From the NCBI GenBank assembly GCA_963678675.1, contig OY783192.1, positions 14,244,424-14,308,423 on the forward strand: a stretch of DNA of 64,000 bases, in the 5' to 3' direction. The first letter of the stretch is position 1. Each line of letters begins with the position of its first letter. Below the pieces are notes generated by a model. The model saw only the letters and a list, made by a program, of their open reading frames with translations, was not told the origin of the DNA and searched no databases. A program made the position numbers and the translations under genes. This document shows positions 32,190 to 43,089 of the stretch, piece by piece. This stretch comes from Xiphydria camelus (Eukaryota; Arthropoda; Insecta; Hymenoptera; Xiphydriidae).

Positions 32190-34230
32190 TACAAAACGTA
32201 TGCGGCCATCGGGCAATGAAAGCGACCTATCAACATCCAAGCAAAGCCGCAGATCAGCTCCTACAGGAAATCTATTTCCGAGCGATAGCTGCATTTTTTG
32301 CCACAAGAATCGAAAATGGATTTCTTCGAAAAAAAGTACGAGTTGCCTACCAAATGTATTACTGAAATCGCGGGGTTGTCCATTATAAAAGCTACAGAAG
32401 CGAAAGCAGATGACAAATTGTTATGTGAACTCAAAGATGTAGATTTTATAGCTCGTGAGGTGCACTATCATAATCACTGTCGTAAGGAATACACAAGACA
32501 TCCTGATAGGCGACTCCATGCCGCTCTAGAAAGTGAGTCACTTGCACAGTAAAAGGCGCACAAACAAGCATTTGAACATTTAAAAAACTATGTTCAAGAA
32601 AGTATCATTGTTGCTGGTAATGTTGAACACATGGCAATGCTGCGTGAGAGGTATTTGTTATTCATGATGGAACATTCACCACAATTTTATAATGAAAACT
32701 ATAAAACTGACAAATTAAAAGAAAAATTAATAAACCATTTTGGAAATCATATATCATTTTGGCAGCCAAACTACAGAAGTGAACTTGTGTACTCGTCATG
32801 GATACAATGAGGACAAGCCGTAGAAGCTGCATTTGAAGTTGCTTCATCAGATATGCGAAGAATACAAGAGGCTGCAATGATTTTGAGACGGCATGTCCAG
32901 CAGCAATATGAAAATTCACCTGCAATGCCTTGGCCTTCTTCAGCCGAATTCTATGCATCAGATGAAACGAAGGCTCCTAATTTACTACGTGGATTTTTTT
33001 CTTATGTAACAAGCGGGAAACCACTGCAAGCTGCGAATGACAAAGTTAAACGCACAGTGAAATCCTTTGCACAGGATTTATGCTATAGCATTACTAATGG
33101 TAAATGGAAAATGGCGAAGCATTAGAGTTTAGGAATGACTATAAAGTACCTTACAGGAAGTGCAGAACTGGTAATGTTGGTAAATAGATGTAGTCATTGT
33201 GTCATACTCACATTTGCTTGAGTTACAGACTGCTATGTGCAACAAAATAAAGTTCAACGATGAACTTCTTCCTTCAAATATACCGCATGTCCTATGGCCA
33301 ACCGCGCAGGTGAGCTGCGACCTGAATTCTTGACTTCGGCAGTATTTATGGTACAATTAGAGTGGGCTTCAGACGAGTGCGCTGCATATGAACGAAAAGT
33401 GTCGACTGCTCTTCTAATAGCAGTCAATTAGGGAGATCGAAGCGTTTCGTGTAACCTCAAAATCGTAAAGTTTTGAATTAGTAGTGAAAAATTTGTAGAA
33501 AAGTGATGAGAAATAATCATAAATAATCTTCCGAATTGTGACAGCCATCGGGAAATCAGATGACGCTTTTCGCTCTTACGCTGCGTTCTTACGAAAAGTG
33601 TGAAACGTCTGATCTCCCGATGGCTATCAATTCGGGAGATCGAAGTCTAAGCTCGAAATCGTGAATCTTTGAATAAATGGTAAGTAATGTTCAGAAGTGA
33701 GAGTTAACAATCATTCGGGTTTTTTCGATGTCCAACCGAATTACACGCCTCATGCCTATTTGTTTTAGAAATTATTTCCGCGCTAGCACCGCGCGTGTCT
33801 AGGAAGTAGTTTTACGAAGTGGCGTGAGCGATACCTAAGGTGTCAATTCGGAAGATTATTTATGATTATTTCTCATCACTTCTACAAATTATTCACTACT
33901 AATTCAAAACTTTACGATTTTCAGGTTACACGAAACGTTTCGATCTCCCGAATTGACAGCTATTAGAAGAGCAGTCGACACTTTTCGTTCTTATGCAGCG
34001 CACTCGTCTGAAACCCACTCTAACTGTACCATAAATACTGCCGAAGTCAAGAATTCAGGCCGCAGCTCACCTGTGCGGTTGGCCATAGGACATGCGGTAT
34101 TTATCTACAACATTGTGTCGCATTTGTGTTGGGATAATTTCGACCTAAATGAAGAAACTCCATCAGGTAGTGGGACAACTCATTCAACACATGGGATTAT
34201 GGTTCAAGAAAGAAGCACAAAATATTATTT
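32190..34230 (+). pseudogene. Outer-element ORF with CxxC/HxxC start, split by an 815-bp MITE
   Basis: The plus strand reads C-I-F-C-H-K-N-R-K (about 32,295), shifts into D-F-I-A-R-E-V-H-Y-H-N-H-C-R-K-E-Y-T, has a TAA at about 32,550, then H-L-K-N-Y-V-Q-E-S-I and L-R-E-R-Y-L-L-F-M. A further TGA and TAG bracket V-K-S-F-A-Q-D-L-C-Y-S-I-T-N-G-K-W-K. The frame is lost at the MITE (33,283-34,097) and resumes as C-W-D-N-F-D-L-N-E-E-T-P-S and G-T-T-H-S-T-H-G-I. This is a widespread uncharacterised TE-associated protein. I do not know its activity; the zinc-type Cys/His residues suggest nucleic-acid binding. Multiple stops make it dead. Confidence 0.6.
33283..34097. mobile_element. TA-flanked MITE of 815 bp
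   Basis: Ends CCGCATGTCCTATGGCCAAC and its mirror, TA on each side (33,281-33,282 and 34,098-34,099). A second inner inverted repeat (AATAATCATAAATAATCTTC, TCGGGAGATCGAAG) folds within it. The related right end is at 63,640-63,900. Removal with one TA restores the surrounding frame, joining S-N-I to F-I-Y-N-I-V-S-H. Confidence 0.85.
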
Positions 34231-34439
34231 ATAAACATACCTTCTTCAACGAAAAATTTTAATGAAATGGGAATGAATTGAAAAAGAGTAATTTTGTCCG
34301 TATTTCCGTAGTTTTTCATGTTTTTCCGGGATGTGCTGTAATTGACAAAGGGCAAACAACGAAAACCTTAAAGTAGATGGCAATACCAACAAAAAAATAT
34401 GTGAGTCAGAAATTACCACCGGGGGGGGGGGGGGGGGGG

Positions 34440-34699
34440 TTGCGCTACTCTTACAAGAATTACAAGTTTGTTTATAAAGTGATCGTGTTTTTGGATGGAT
34501 GACCGGAAAATACCTGAGTGTGGCTACATGTTAAAGAGATTATATTTATTTGTTTAAAAAAAGTATGAATTATTAATTTTTTTCGTGTTTCTTTATTTTT
34601 CGTATAAAGTTATAGCGTATATTGAAAATTTACTCCAAAAAGTGATAGATTTGATATGGAATGACCCCTAGTATGGTTCTACAACTGCTCGGGCACCTA
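34440..34699. other. No gene; spacer
   Basis: AT-rich; GATATGGAATGACCCC at about 34,655 mirrors the GGGGCATTCCAT repeat start. Confidence 0.4.
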
Positions 34700-34802
34700 T
34701 CAAATTCCAATCCTAAATTACGACCGGGTCTGTTTGCTGTAGGTATTCGTTTTAGTGTTTTTTAACCGCGTTTCACGCGAATGAAGTCGCAAGCTTTGCT
34801 AG
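34700..34802 (+). mobile_element. Helitron 3' terminus
   Basis: Ends CTAG at 34,799-34,802 followed by T, preceded by the small hairpin CGCGT-TTC-ACGCG (34,767-34,779) and GAAGTCGCAAGC. A GC hairpin about 10-20 nt before a terminal CTAG, followed by T, is the standard Helitron 3' end. The body is missing to the left. Confidence 0.7.
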
Positions 34803-34878
34803 TTATTATTTCAAATTACTTGTTCATTATTATACTGATTTATTTTCTTAAAGAACTTTTCCTAAGACTTTTCGATTA

Positions 34879-35300
34879 CACAGGTTTACAAAAAAAAAAG
34901 TCCGGACTATTTGACCGGACCATGGTATTCCGAGGTATTTTTGCATCCTGAATCCGATCCCGAGGTCATCTGAGCCCCATCACGTCAGAAAAACGAGATT
35001 TCAAGGTCATTTAGAGGTTAAAATGACCATTTTTTGTAACTGGACCCGGGACAATTTCTCAAGCGACCTGTTGAGTTGGAAGGTAGCTGTTTAGGTCTTG
35101 AATACCTTCCAAACATTGGAATGGAGTCCTAAATCTCGACCGGGACTATCACAGAACCACCCCAGTGGATAAAATGTTGCTATGATCGTTGCATCTCGCG
35201 GGTTTCGATCTCCCTGTTAAGGCATCCAATTTCGACGATTCATTCGCTGTGAGATATTGACAGTGAACTCAGCACTGCTATTAAACTGAGCTATTAGCAT
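34879..35300. mobile_element. TWA-flanked MITE, copy 2 (one end only)
   Basis: Starts CACAGGTTTACAAAAAAAA after TTA (34,876-34,878) and follows copy 1 through AATTTCTCAAGCGACCTGTT and the GACAGTGAACTCAGCACTG region. The right end is absent. A diverged copy without the internal AAATAAATAAATAA module. Confidence 0.75.
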
Positions 35301-35400
35301 CACCCAGGAACAACGACGTGGACGTTGCAGATTCTGTTCCCTTCGGGGTGCTTGTTTACAGTGAGTCCCCTTGCCTCTCACTTTTCTCCCTCCCAATTTT

Positions 35401-37165
35401 TCAATCTTTCCGCGCTTGTTTATGGGGTCTGCAGGTTTGCTCAAAACTCCTTCTAAGTGCCTTTCTCTTATGCCCTTTGTTCGTATCCCTCATCAAGTTC
35501 CAGCAGTAGTCTGCTAACCTGTTGATGTCCCAGAAACCTTGGTAGCGTCTTTCCATCTCTTTTATGTCTTGGTGAAATCTTTCACCTTGTTCTTCGCTAT
35601 AATGTCCAAGGTTTTCTGGGAAATTGTCCAAATGTGAATCCAAGAAATGGACCTTCAAGCTCATTAAACATCCAATGGCTTTGTAGTTCCGGAGCAAGCC
35701 CTCCACCAATTCCCTATAGTTTGGGTCTTTATTATTTCCAAGAAATTTCTGGGAAACATTCACGAAGCTCTTCCATGCTTCTTCCTCATCCACCGTCATC
35801 GTCTTCGGGAATTCTGGATCTTTTATAAGTTCCCTTATTTGCGGCCCATTGAAAACCCCTTCTTTGATTTTGGCATCTGACAACTTTGGGAATTTTTTGT
35901 AGAGATATTGGAAGGCTTCGCTACTTCTTTTTTTAAGAGCCTTGATGAATTGTTTTATCAACCCTAATTTAATATGGAGTGGAGGTAGTAAAATACTTTT
36001 GGGATCCACTAATTGTTCTTGCTCTATGTTCTTCTGACCAACAAGAAAATTTTCCCGTGATGGCCAAACCTTCCTTTCATAATGCTCATCACGAGCTCGG
36101 CTATCCCATTCACATAGAAAACAAGCGTATTTTGTGAATCCACTCTGTTGTCCCAAAAGTATTGTTACTACCTTCAAATCCGTACATATTTTCCATTTGT
36201 ACCTGCTGTGATTAATTTTTTGAAGCAAATAGTCCAGATTGCAGTAGTTCTCACTCAATATCGTCGAGTAAGCTATTGGAATCGACGCGAGGTTATTTCC
36301 ATTGTTCAACAAAACAGCTTTCAAACTCCTGTTTGATGAATCAATGAATAGTCGCCAATCGTCCAAATCATGTTCAACTCCGAATTCGTCGAATAGACCT
36401 TCTATATCTCTGCAAAATACTAACGATTCATGTCGGTCATAATATTTTCGGAAAGGCTCATCCCTATTTCTGTAATACGTCCCGATTGTTCCTTTCTCCA
36501 GAGAACCTTTTTCTTTTAAACGCGAGAAGCTAACAGTTCAGACTGGTCCTTAGATAGCCCCAGATCTCGAACTAAGTCATTTAGTTCCATTTGACTCCAC
36601 TTTAAATTCTGGAGCTGATCATTCTCGCTGTCATCGTCCACGTCGATTGGAGATGGTGAGAACTCCCCTTCATTTTTCTCCGGTTCTATTTCCTTACCTC
36701 CTTCATCTTCGCCATCAACAACCATACGTTCATCAAGATCAACAGCAGCTATCACTGGCATGGTAACCGATGAGGTGACCACGTAATTCAGCGATTTTCT
36801 GTTCCTGGAATTTATCCCAAGCTTAACGTTTCTGCAAAAGTAGCAATCGCGTTCGTGATTTTCTGGTTCCCGCCAGATTATAGGGGAAGAAAACATCATT
36901 CTCCCAGAGCCAGTCTTCGAATGTCTCAAACGCGCTTGGCATGTGCGACAAAGAACTTTTGGGGCCCATGGGTTGTTATCTGTATCTTCGGAATTGGAAA
37001 AACACGCCTTAAATTATGCAGATATGGTCTCTGTGAAATTCACCAAGTTCGTCTTAAGATGATATTCCCCACACACAACACAGAAAGACTCTATTCTTCA
37101 AGCACTTATCCATTTTCCCGAGTGATTTTCCACTTCCGAGGAAGTTGGAGTTAAGGTGCTGGAAT
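35401..37165 (-). pseudogene. Family-X TE protein, copy 1, nearly complete
   Basis: From about 37,105: F-C-V-V-C-G-E-Y-H-L-K-T (Cys pair), one stop (TAA near 37,010), W-A-P-K-V-L-C-R-T-C-Q-A, I-I-W-R-E-P-E-N-H-E-R-D-C-Y-F-C, an acidic stretch, and L-V-R-D-L-G-L-S-K. One single-base shift near 36,519 leads into D-D-W-R-L-F-I-D-S-S-N-R-S-L-K. Then K-Y-A-C-F-L-C-E-W-D-S-R-A-R-D, L-P-P-L-H-I-K-L-G-L and E-R-F-H-Q-D-I-K-E-M-E-R-R-Y, ending at 35,401. The protein is about 580 aa. I recognise the family as a very common uncharacterised arthropod protein with TE behaviour, but not its enzymology. Two or three lesions only, so relatively young. Confidence 0.7.
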
Positions 37166-37518
37166 AGCCTGAGGTCTTCTATCTTTAAAATAAATGGAAT
37201 GAATAGCCGAAAACACTTGATCAAATGACCAACAGAAACCATTCGCTTGTGAAAGACTCACTCGAGAGGTTGACAGTGTTACTCTAATGGAGAAAAAGAT
37301 AGAGGTAATGGATTTGAAACTGTCAGTATTCGTTAACATGAAAGAACTGTTTACACTTTCATGCGAATTTTTGAAGTGAAACTTCTTTGGGCCCGTTGTT
37401 GGTCGAGAAACCGCGTCACACGTAACTATTAAAATCCGGAGACTGCCTTCCAATACGTTTTCTCATATAATTTCTCGTACATGTTGTGACTTTGAGAAGA
37501 AATTTAAAAAAAAAAGTT
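37166..37518. other. No gene; contains TTTTTGAAGTGAAACTTCTT
   Basis: The palindrome-like GAAGTGAAACTTC at 37,374-37,386 also occurs at 48,005 and in the 49.6-49.9 kb hairpin. A pol-III-type T-run ends the tRNA-like gene at about 37,508-37,516 on the minus strand. Confidence 0.4.
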
Positions 37519-37590
37519 GTCCCAGCCGAGGATCGAACCAGGGACCCTGGCGTGGAAGACGAGTGCGTTAACCACTCCTCCACTGGGACT
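37519..37590 (-). tRNA. tRNA-Gly(TCC)-like gene or tRNA pseudogene
   Basis: 72 nt. Acceptor stem GTCCCAG/CTGGGAC is a perfect 7 bp. The anticodon loop CTTCCAC sits on stem CTCGT/GCCAG (one mismatch) and gives anticodon TCC. The T arm has GGTTCGATCC (B box) with one mismatch in its stem. The D arm (GGAGGAGTGGTTAAC, A box) pairs poorly. A run of ten T follows on the minus strand, a Pol III terminator. Spacing matches a class I tRNA-Gly. The D- and anticodon-arm mismatches suggest a pseudogene or a tRNA-derived SINE head. Confidence 0.6.
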
Positions 37591-38431
37591 CTTGAGATAT
37601 CGATATCAAAATCGAATGTTGTGGACAACGTTGTCTGTCTCGGGGCATTCGGCAGTGGCTAGTGGACGAGGGGAGAGGGCGCGAAAAGGAGATCCAAATC
37701 TGACACCAGCGGCGAATTTTTTTTAATTTCAAATTTTTTATTTTTCCAATTTTTATTCAGATAGAATTTTACATGTATGGGATTTAGAAATTTCGACTGT
37801 AAGAATAAAATTTGCAGTGTCTGCGCGTCGTGGGTGACCGGGTTTCGAGATTTGAAAGGACAAAACTGTAGCTTCTTGTTTTCCCTCCTGTAAAATAAAA
37901 CCTAGAGCATCGATTTTTGTGAATTTCGAACCATTGTTAGCTTTTGGAAATCATGTAGGAACATTCTACAATCGATGTCCTCACATCATGCGAAATTTAA
38001 GAACATTGTGATGAAACCTTGTTGGCAAATCGGAGTTTTTTGGTTTTTGTATCTTGAGTTCTTTGATTCCACAATTGTTGCTTAAGATTTTAGTTGAGCT
38101 TATAGAATTAGAGCAGGAGGTTGCCACTGCAGACGCATAAATTTTTGACTCATGTTCTGCATGCTGTTTCATAGGGCCGATTGTACACGAACAATCGGCT
38201 TTACAGAAGGGTCTTTATTGTTCGGATACAAACAATGTTCCCAAGAAGTCCCCTAATATGGTGCGAAATTTCAGACAAATGGGCTGAGCAGTTCTCGAGA
38301 TATGGAAGTTTTCCGTCAAGTTTCTGCGTCTTGGCAGGAAGATAAACTCGTGAGTTGGTAAGATTCCTTCGTCAACTTACAGCAAATTTGTGCCGTCCAA
38401 TTGTGTTGGTTGTAATGTCTTTGAAAAGGGC
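37591..38431. other. No gene seen
   Basis: AT-rich. GGGACTTCTTGGGAACATTG-type phrases near 38,230 recall insect repeat text, but no ends or frames were found. Confidence 0.4.
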
Positions 38432-38918
38432 AAGAGCCCGTGAAATAAATAAATAAGGAAATGGGACTGCCCTGAGCAGCACCCAGAGCATGACTCCAAG
38501 GTTCTAAGGCCATTAGGGTCAGTGCTGGGTCCACTGTCAATATGTCACAGTGAACGGATCGCCGGAATTGGATGCCTTGACAGGGAGATCGTAATCCGCG
38601 AGATACAACGATCATGGCAACATTTTATCCACTGGGGTGGTTCTGTGATAGTCCCGGTCGAGATTTAGGACTCCATTCCAATGTTTGGAAGGTATTCAAG
38701 ACCTAAACAGCTACCCTCCAACTCAACAGGTCGCTTGAGAAATTGTCCCGGGCCCAGTTCCAAAAAATGGTCATTTTAACCTCTAAATGACCTTGAAATC
38801 TCGTTTTTCTGACGTGATGGGGCTCAGATGACCTCGGGATCGGATTCAGGACGCAAAAATACCTCGGAATACCATGGTCCGGTCAAATAGTCCGGACTTT
38901 TTTTTTTGTAAACCTGTG
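38432..38918. mobile_element. TWA-flanked MITE, copy 3 (right end)
   Basis: Shares GAAATAAATAAATAAGGAAA onward with copy 1 at about 97% identity and ends GTAAACCTGTG followed by TTA. The left end is missing; the sequence begins at the AAATAAATAAATAA module, as if that module were an independent 3' tail. Confidence 0.8.
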
Positions 38919-38921
38919 TTA

Positions 38922-39147
38922 TCTTTACTTTAGACCAAGAAGAAGTATTATCTTTACCCATTGTCGAGTTCTCGGTTTTGTCTATTGTTTTCTATAAAAA
39001 CAAAATTTATAAATGTTTTTAAGTTTTTTATGACGATATATAGAAAATAAGGCTTTAAGGATTTCCCTTATTTATTTATGATTTATTGAAAATATATAAG
39101 GTTCAGTTTGCATATCTCAGCATATCACTTCTGTCGCTTGGAGTATG
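38922..39147. other. Short AT-rich spacer
   Basis: Nothing recognised between the MITE and the next element. Confidence 0.4.
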
Positions 39148-42100
39148 TCGTCACCCTCATGAGAAAACCTCGTAAATCCAAAATGATAAAGTGTTCAGGA
39201 GAGCTAAAAAACTGTTTTTCTCTGTTATTTTCACATAAATAATTCTGATATCAGTGGTATATTGTAAGTAAAGAAGTAGATAATGATATTTAAGAGAATT
39301 TACTGTTTTTATGACTTTTTTCAAATTTAATGTGGATATACGAGGTATTCGTCTTTATTTTAAGATTGAAATATGGATTTAAGAGGTTTAAAATATTAAG
39401 CAACTACAGTTCAAAGTACTTAGTTTATTCAAATAAACAACAACACAATAATAAATATTTAATCAGTAAATGGAAGATCATCATAAAATAAGTGATAGTC
39501 CTTCGTAATGACTTGCTTGAGATCTTGAAGATCGTTATATTTGGTTTTTTTTAATAGGCAGTCTATCCTGGTACAAATCTGAAATAAATAATTAGGTAAA
39601 TTGTTTACTCCAACAGCAAGGCACAATCAAATAATACTTTACTTGGTAAGACGTCCATGAAATTTTTGGGTAAGTTGACTCGACCTGGAAGACATTTCCA
39701 CTTATCTGGATGACGTAGCTTGTATTCAATTGATCCATCTGGATTATACTTTAGGGCTCGAATGTCTTGAACCGTAGGATTACCAACTTTTTTACCAGGT
39801 CTGATTGACTTTATGTATTGCAATTTTGAAGTCTTTTAAAAAAATCATGGCTTATGTATTGTACATTATATGGTCTAGGCTTTTGACGTGCACTTTTACA
39901 AATTTGGATGTAGTCAGCTGGAACGTTAATAATTTTATTTTTTAATTTTCTTTCAATCATAGAGTGCATGGCATCAGCTTCCATCTGTGTGTGGCCTGTC
40001 TCGAGGTACTTTTGGACATTGTTATTTTATATTTCATAGACGTATGGAGTAATGCGTTTGACAGGGTACTATTGCGGTTTTGTCCACAACAACCATCACT
40101 GTAAAATATCATCACCGTATTAGCTTCCAATGAACCAACATGGCTCTCGATGAAACTCGATATGATCGTAGAGAACTCATTAGCTCCCACTCCCCCTTCC
40201 ACTTCGTTCCAAATAAAGCAGTGCCCATCTTTATTCTTAATGTCGAAAATTGTAAAATTATGTACTATAAGCTTAGTTTTATAGTACATAGTCGAGGCAT
40301 TTGATTTTGGTGCAAGGAGGACGCTTTGTAGATCCATAGTATAAATTTTATTTGCATCGCTAAATTTATCCGACTCCTTCTCGTTCCTGGCTTCAGTTTT
40401 TTTGGTCTGATGTAAAACATAATCGTCTTCTTCCAAATTTTGTAATTTCCTTGCAATGTATATTTTACATTTATCTTTCTTAGGTGTAAAAAGACTGAGA
40501 TTGAGATCATCAAAAACATTAGTAAACAAAGTTAACGAGAGAGGTTCGATGTTCTTATTTTTACACCAATCGTCTGCATAAAATCTATACAGATGAGATT
40601 TTGATTCATACAGAGGTTCAAGGTAGAGTTTTTTGGAGTTCGCCCTACAATAGTGGGACTCAAGTTTAGGTAGTGCTTCAAAGAAACTCTCTAAGGCATC
40701 CCTTCTTGCTTTCAACAGAGATCGCCTTACATCTGATGTATTATTGGATTCGTCTACTACCTCATTTATTTCTCGGTCTTCGTTTCTCATACTATTCTCC
40801 TTCTTCCATGCTAAAACACTCCATTCGCCAACACCCTGAGTGTTGAGAAACATGTTCTTGCATACTCTTTTAAGGGAGTCTTCTCTTCTCAAGTGATAGT
40901 ATAAAGCCAATTTACGTTTTGAAGTATCAGATTTACCTCTTTCTCTTTTGGTGTCCTCAATACTTACGTGGAGCTTAATGTAAAGTTTTTTCTCTCCTTT
41001 ATCAAGCTTCCAAAAATCTGAGAACATTTGTAATCTGTCATCATCAGAAAATGTCTCACACTGAAATTTAAGAGTTCCTTTCTCGCTACTCTTTTTGCAT
41101 GAACACCTTTCTCCCATTTTTTTCTGTTCCTTTACATTTCTGTAATCCCATTTCCCATCAGGTTTCTTTCTTCTACCATAATATTCATTTCCTTTTTCTC
41201 TGTTTTCTTTATTTTGATTAACAAACTAGTCTTTCTCGTCCACATGTCTCCTCTTCCTTCTTTCCCTTTTCTTCTGAGGTTCATTAAAATTGTTCTCTTC
41301 CAAAACATTCTGTTGATCATTGATGTTTTGTACGACTTCCTTCTCGCTCTCTATAACATTCTTTGTATTCTTCTCATGTGCGATGTACGTTACAACAGAT
41401 CCATCAAAACTCACCGGTTCAAGCGGGGTCAATACGACTATATTATTATTTTCTGAATCTATTCTTTCATTAAACATTTGTTCGGAAACTTCATTTATCA
41501 TTAATTGATTTTCAATATTTTCTAAAGAAGGGAATTCATATAATTCTGGGTTTGAGTAATTCTGGGTATTGATCGGTTTCTCTTCAGAAACTTCATGCAT
41601 AGCTTCATTTCCCATGGCCATCTTGAGTATTTTGAAACTTCGGAGAGAAGAGTCCATTTTTGCTGAAAACATCAATTTGAAAATACGAACTTCGAGCTCT
41701 ATACGCTATATTAAAAATTTAGGGTATAGAATAGTCTAATAAACTCTATAAACCTTTTTTTTTCTATTACATTACATACACCCTTTTCAGGGCATCTGGT
41801 TGAAATAGTTTAGAAATGTAGCAGCATGAAAAAATGTTATATACATTGGAGTACTCTCTTCGAATTATTCCAGTAGAGAGCATATATTATATTATACGAA
41901 AATAATACTAAAAAAGAATTAATAAATAAATAATATCCGCCACTGGTATCATCCTTGGAAAAAAATATTTTATTCCACAAAATAGTGAGATTTAAACTTA
42001 GGTGAAGATTAATAAAATACATATAATACTGGACATTTGAATGACCACAATAGTTACAGTTGAATGACCACACACAATAGTTATAATATAAAATATTACA

Positions 42101-42593
42101 AGAAAGCACCAACCAATTTTAAGGTTAGATCGATAATAAGAATAAGAAATTCAATATTTGTAAAAGTAATTGACAGAGAATGTGTGATTTCTCTAAATGA
42201 TGATAAGTACTTAATATTAGCTTACCTTTGAACTACTTCTTTTTTTCACTTATAAAGCACAAAAAACTATCAAAATCACATGAAAATTGCACAATGTTAC
42301 ATTTGCTTAAAATCAACATAAGGATTTACGAGGTTTTCCTACGAGAATCACAGAACACTCCACAGTATTCCACACGGATGGATATATGAAGTTGGATTTA
42401 AGAGGTGGTCATGTTGAAATCGGATGAAAGTGGATATGTGAGTTTTATAATTTTCTTAATAACATGAATTCTAATAAATGTTTATATATGAGGTTTTCCC
42501 TATCGCTCGGTTACAACTTTATCTACTAGATGGCATCAATATCTCATTTTCATATAAAAATGGATTTACGAGGTTTTCTCATGAGGGTGACGA
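39148..42593 (-). mobile_element. TIR element with second DUF7869-like gene
   Basis: 33-bp inverted ends TCGTCACCCTCATGAGAAAA(CCTCGTAAATCCA) at 39,148-39,180 and the mirror at 42,561-42,593. The inner motif TGGATTTACGAGGTTTTC recurs in variants near both ends (39,331, 39,373, 42,310, 42,390, 42,495, 42,561). One minus-strand gene. No convincing target duplication. Confidence 0.85.
39605..41675 (-). pseudogene. DUF7869-like DDE-type transposase, second lineage
   Basis: Exon-like start at 41,675 (acidic, then R-E-R-R-K-R-R-H basic), a break at about 41,120-41,230, then a long frame 41,117-39,957. Landmarks: C-S-C-K-K (zinc-type Cys), S-H-Y-C-R-A-N-S-K-K-L-Y-L-E-P, K-L-I-V-H-N-F-T-I-F-D, I-F-Y-S-D-G-C-C-G-Q-N-R-N. 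A shift near 40,035 leads to K-Y-L-E-T-G-H-T-Q-M-E-A-D-A-M-H-S, and another near 39,845 leads to S-I-R-P-G-K-K-V-G-N-P-T and A-L-K-Y-N-P-D-G. Probable DDE residues are the Asp in S-D-G and the His/Asp in G-H-T-Q-M-E-A-D. Known family: TE-derived, domain of unknown function. Two or three lesions. Confidence 0.7.
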
Positions 42594-43085
42594 TTTGACA
42601 ACCACTGTACCGAGGCCCTAGAGCAGCGTGCTGGATTTCGGCTAAATCCGTGACCATGTATTCTCACTCACACTCGCACTCACACGTTCTCTAAGTATCC
42701 CATTTTCGTACTGTCTCTGTACATACATAGGGGAGAAGTGTTATGAATGGGACACTTTTTCTATATGGGTCATTCTTTTACAAACCGTAAGGATTTCAGA
42801 AAAAAAAACTTTAAAATGCGACGAAATTTTTGTCTCAATTTCACCATTTTAGACGACACGCATTTCGGGATTTTGCTGAAAAAAAAATGTTTGGGAAAAT
42901 ATCCGTATATGAATTTTTGATGCTTCGCTCTATTTTCTCCAAACCTCTTATACTTGAAATTCATTATCTCCAGTTGTACTTATTGGATCAATGTCGCTGT
43001 TTTTTTATTTTACACTCTGTTGCGTTAGCTTTCAAACTGTATGTTTACAAAATGTCTGATTGTTGGTAAATAAAAAAATAACAAT
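42594..43085. other. No gene seen
   Basis: Includes TATGGGTCATTCTTTTAC at 42,764, again similar to the GGGNCATTCC repeat start. Confidence 0.4.
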
Positions 43086-43089
43086 TTAA

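Larger units (their letters stand above)
28630..34430 (+). mobile_element. Outer TIR element, split by an inner element
   Basis: The left end (28,630-28,705: GGAATTTCTGACACATATTT, TTGTTGGTATTGCCAT) is mirrored at 34,335-34,430. The left TIR is broken at 28,710 by the inner element and resumes at 31,828 with TTGTCAATTACAGCATATCC, matching the mirror of 34,325-34,355. The element proper is about 2.7 kb and carries the plus-strand CxxC/HxxC ORF. The right end runs into a poly-G tract (34,421-34,439), so the exact termini are uncertain. Confidence 0.75.
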
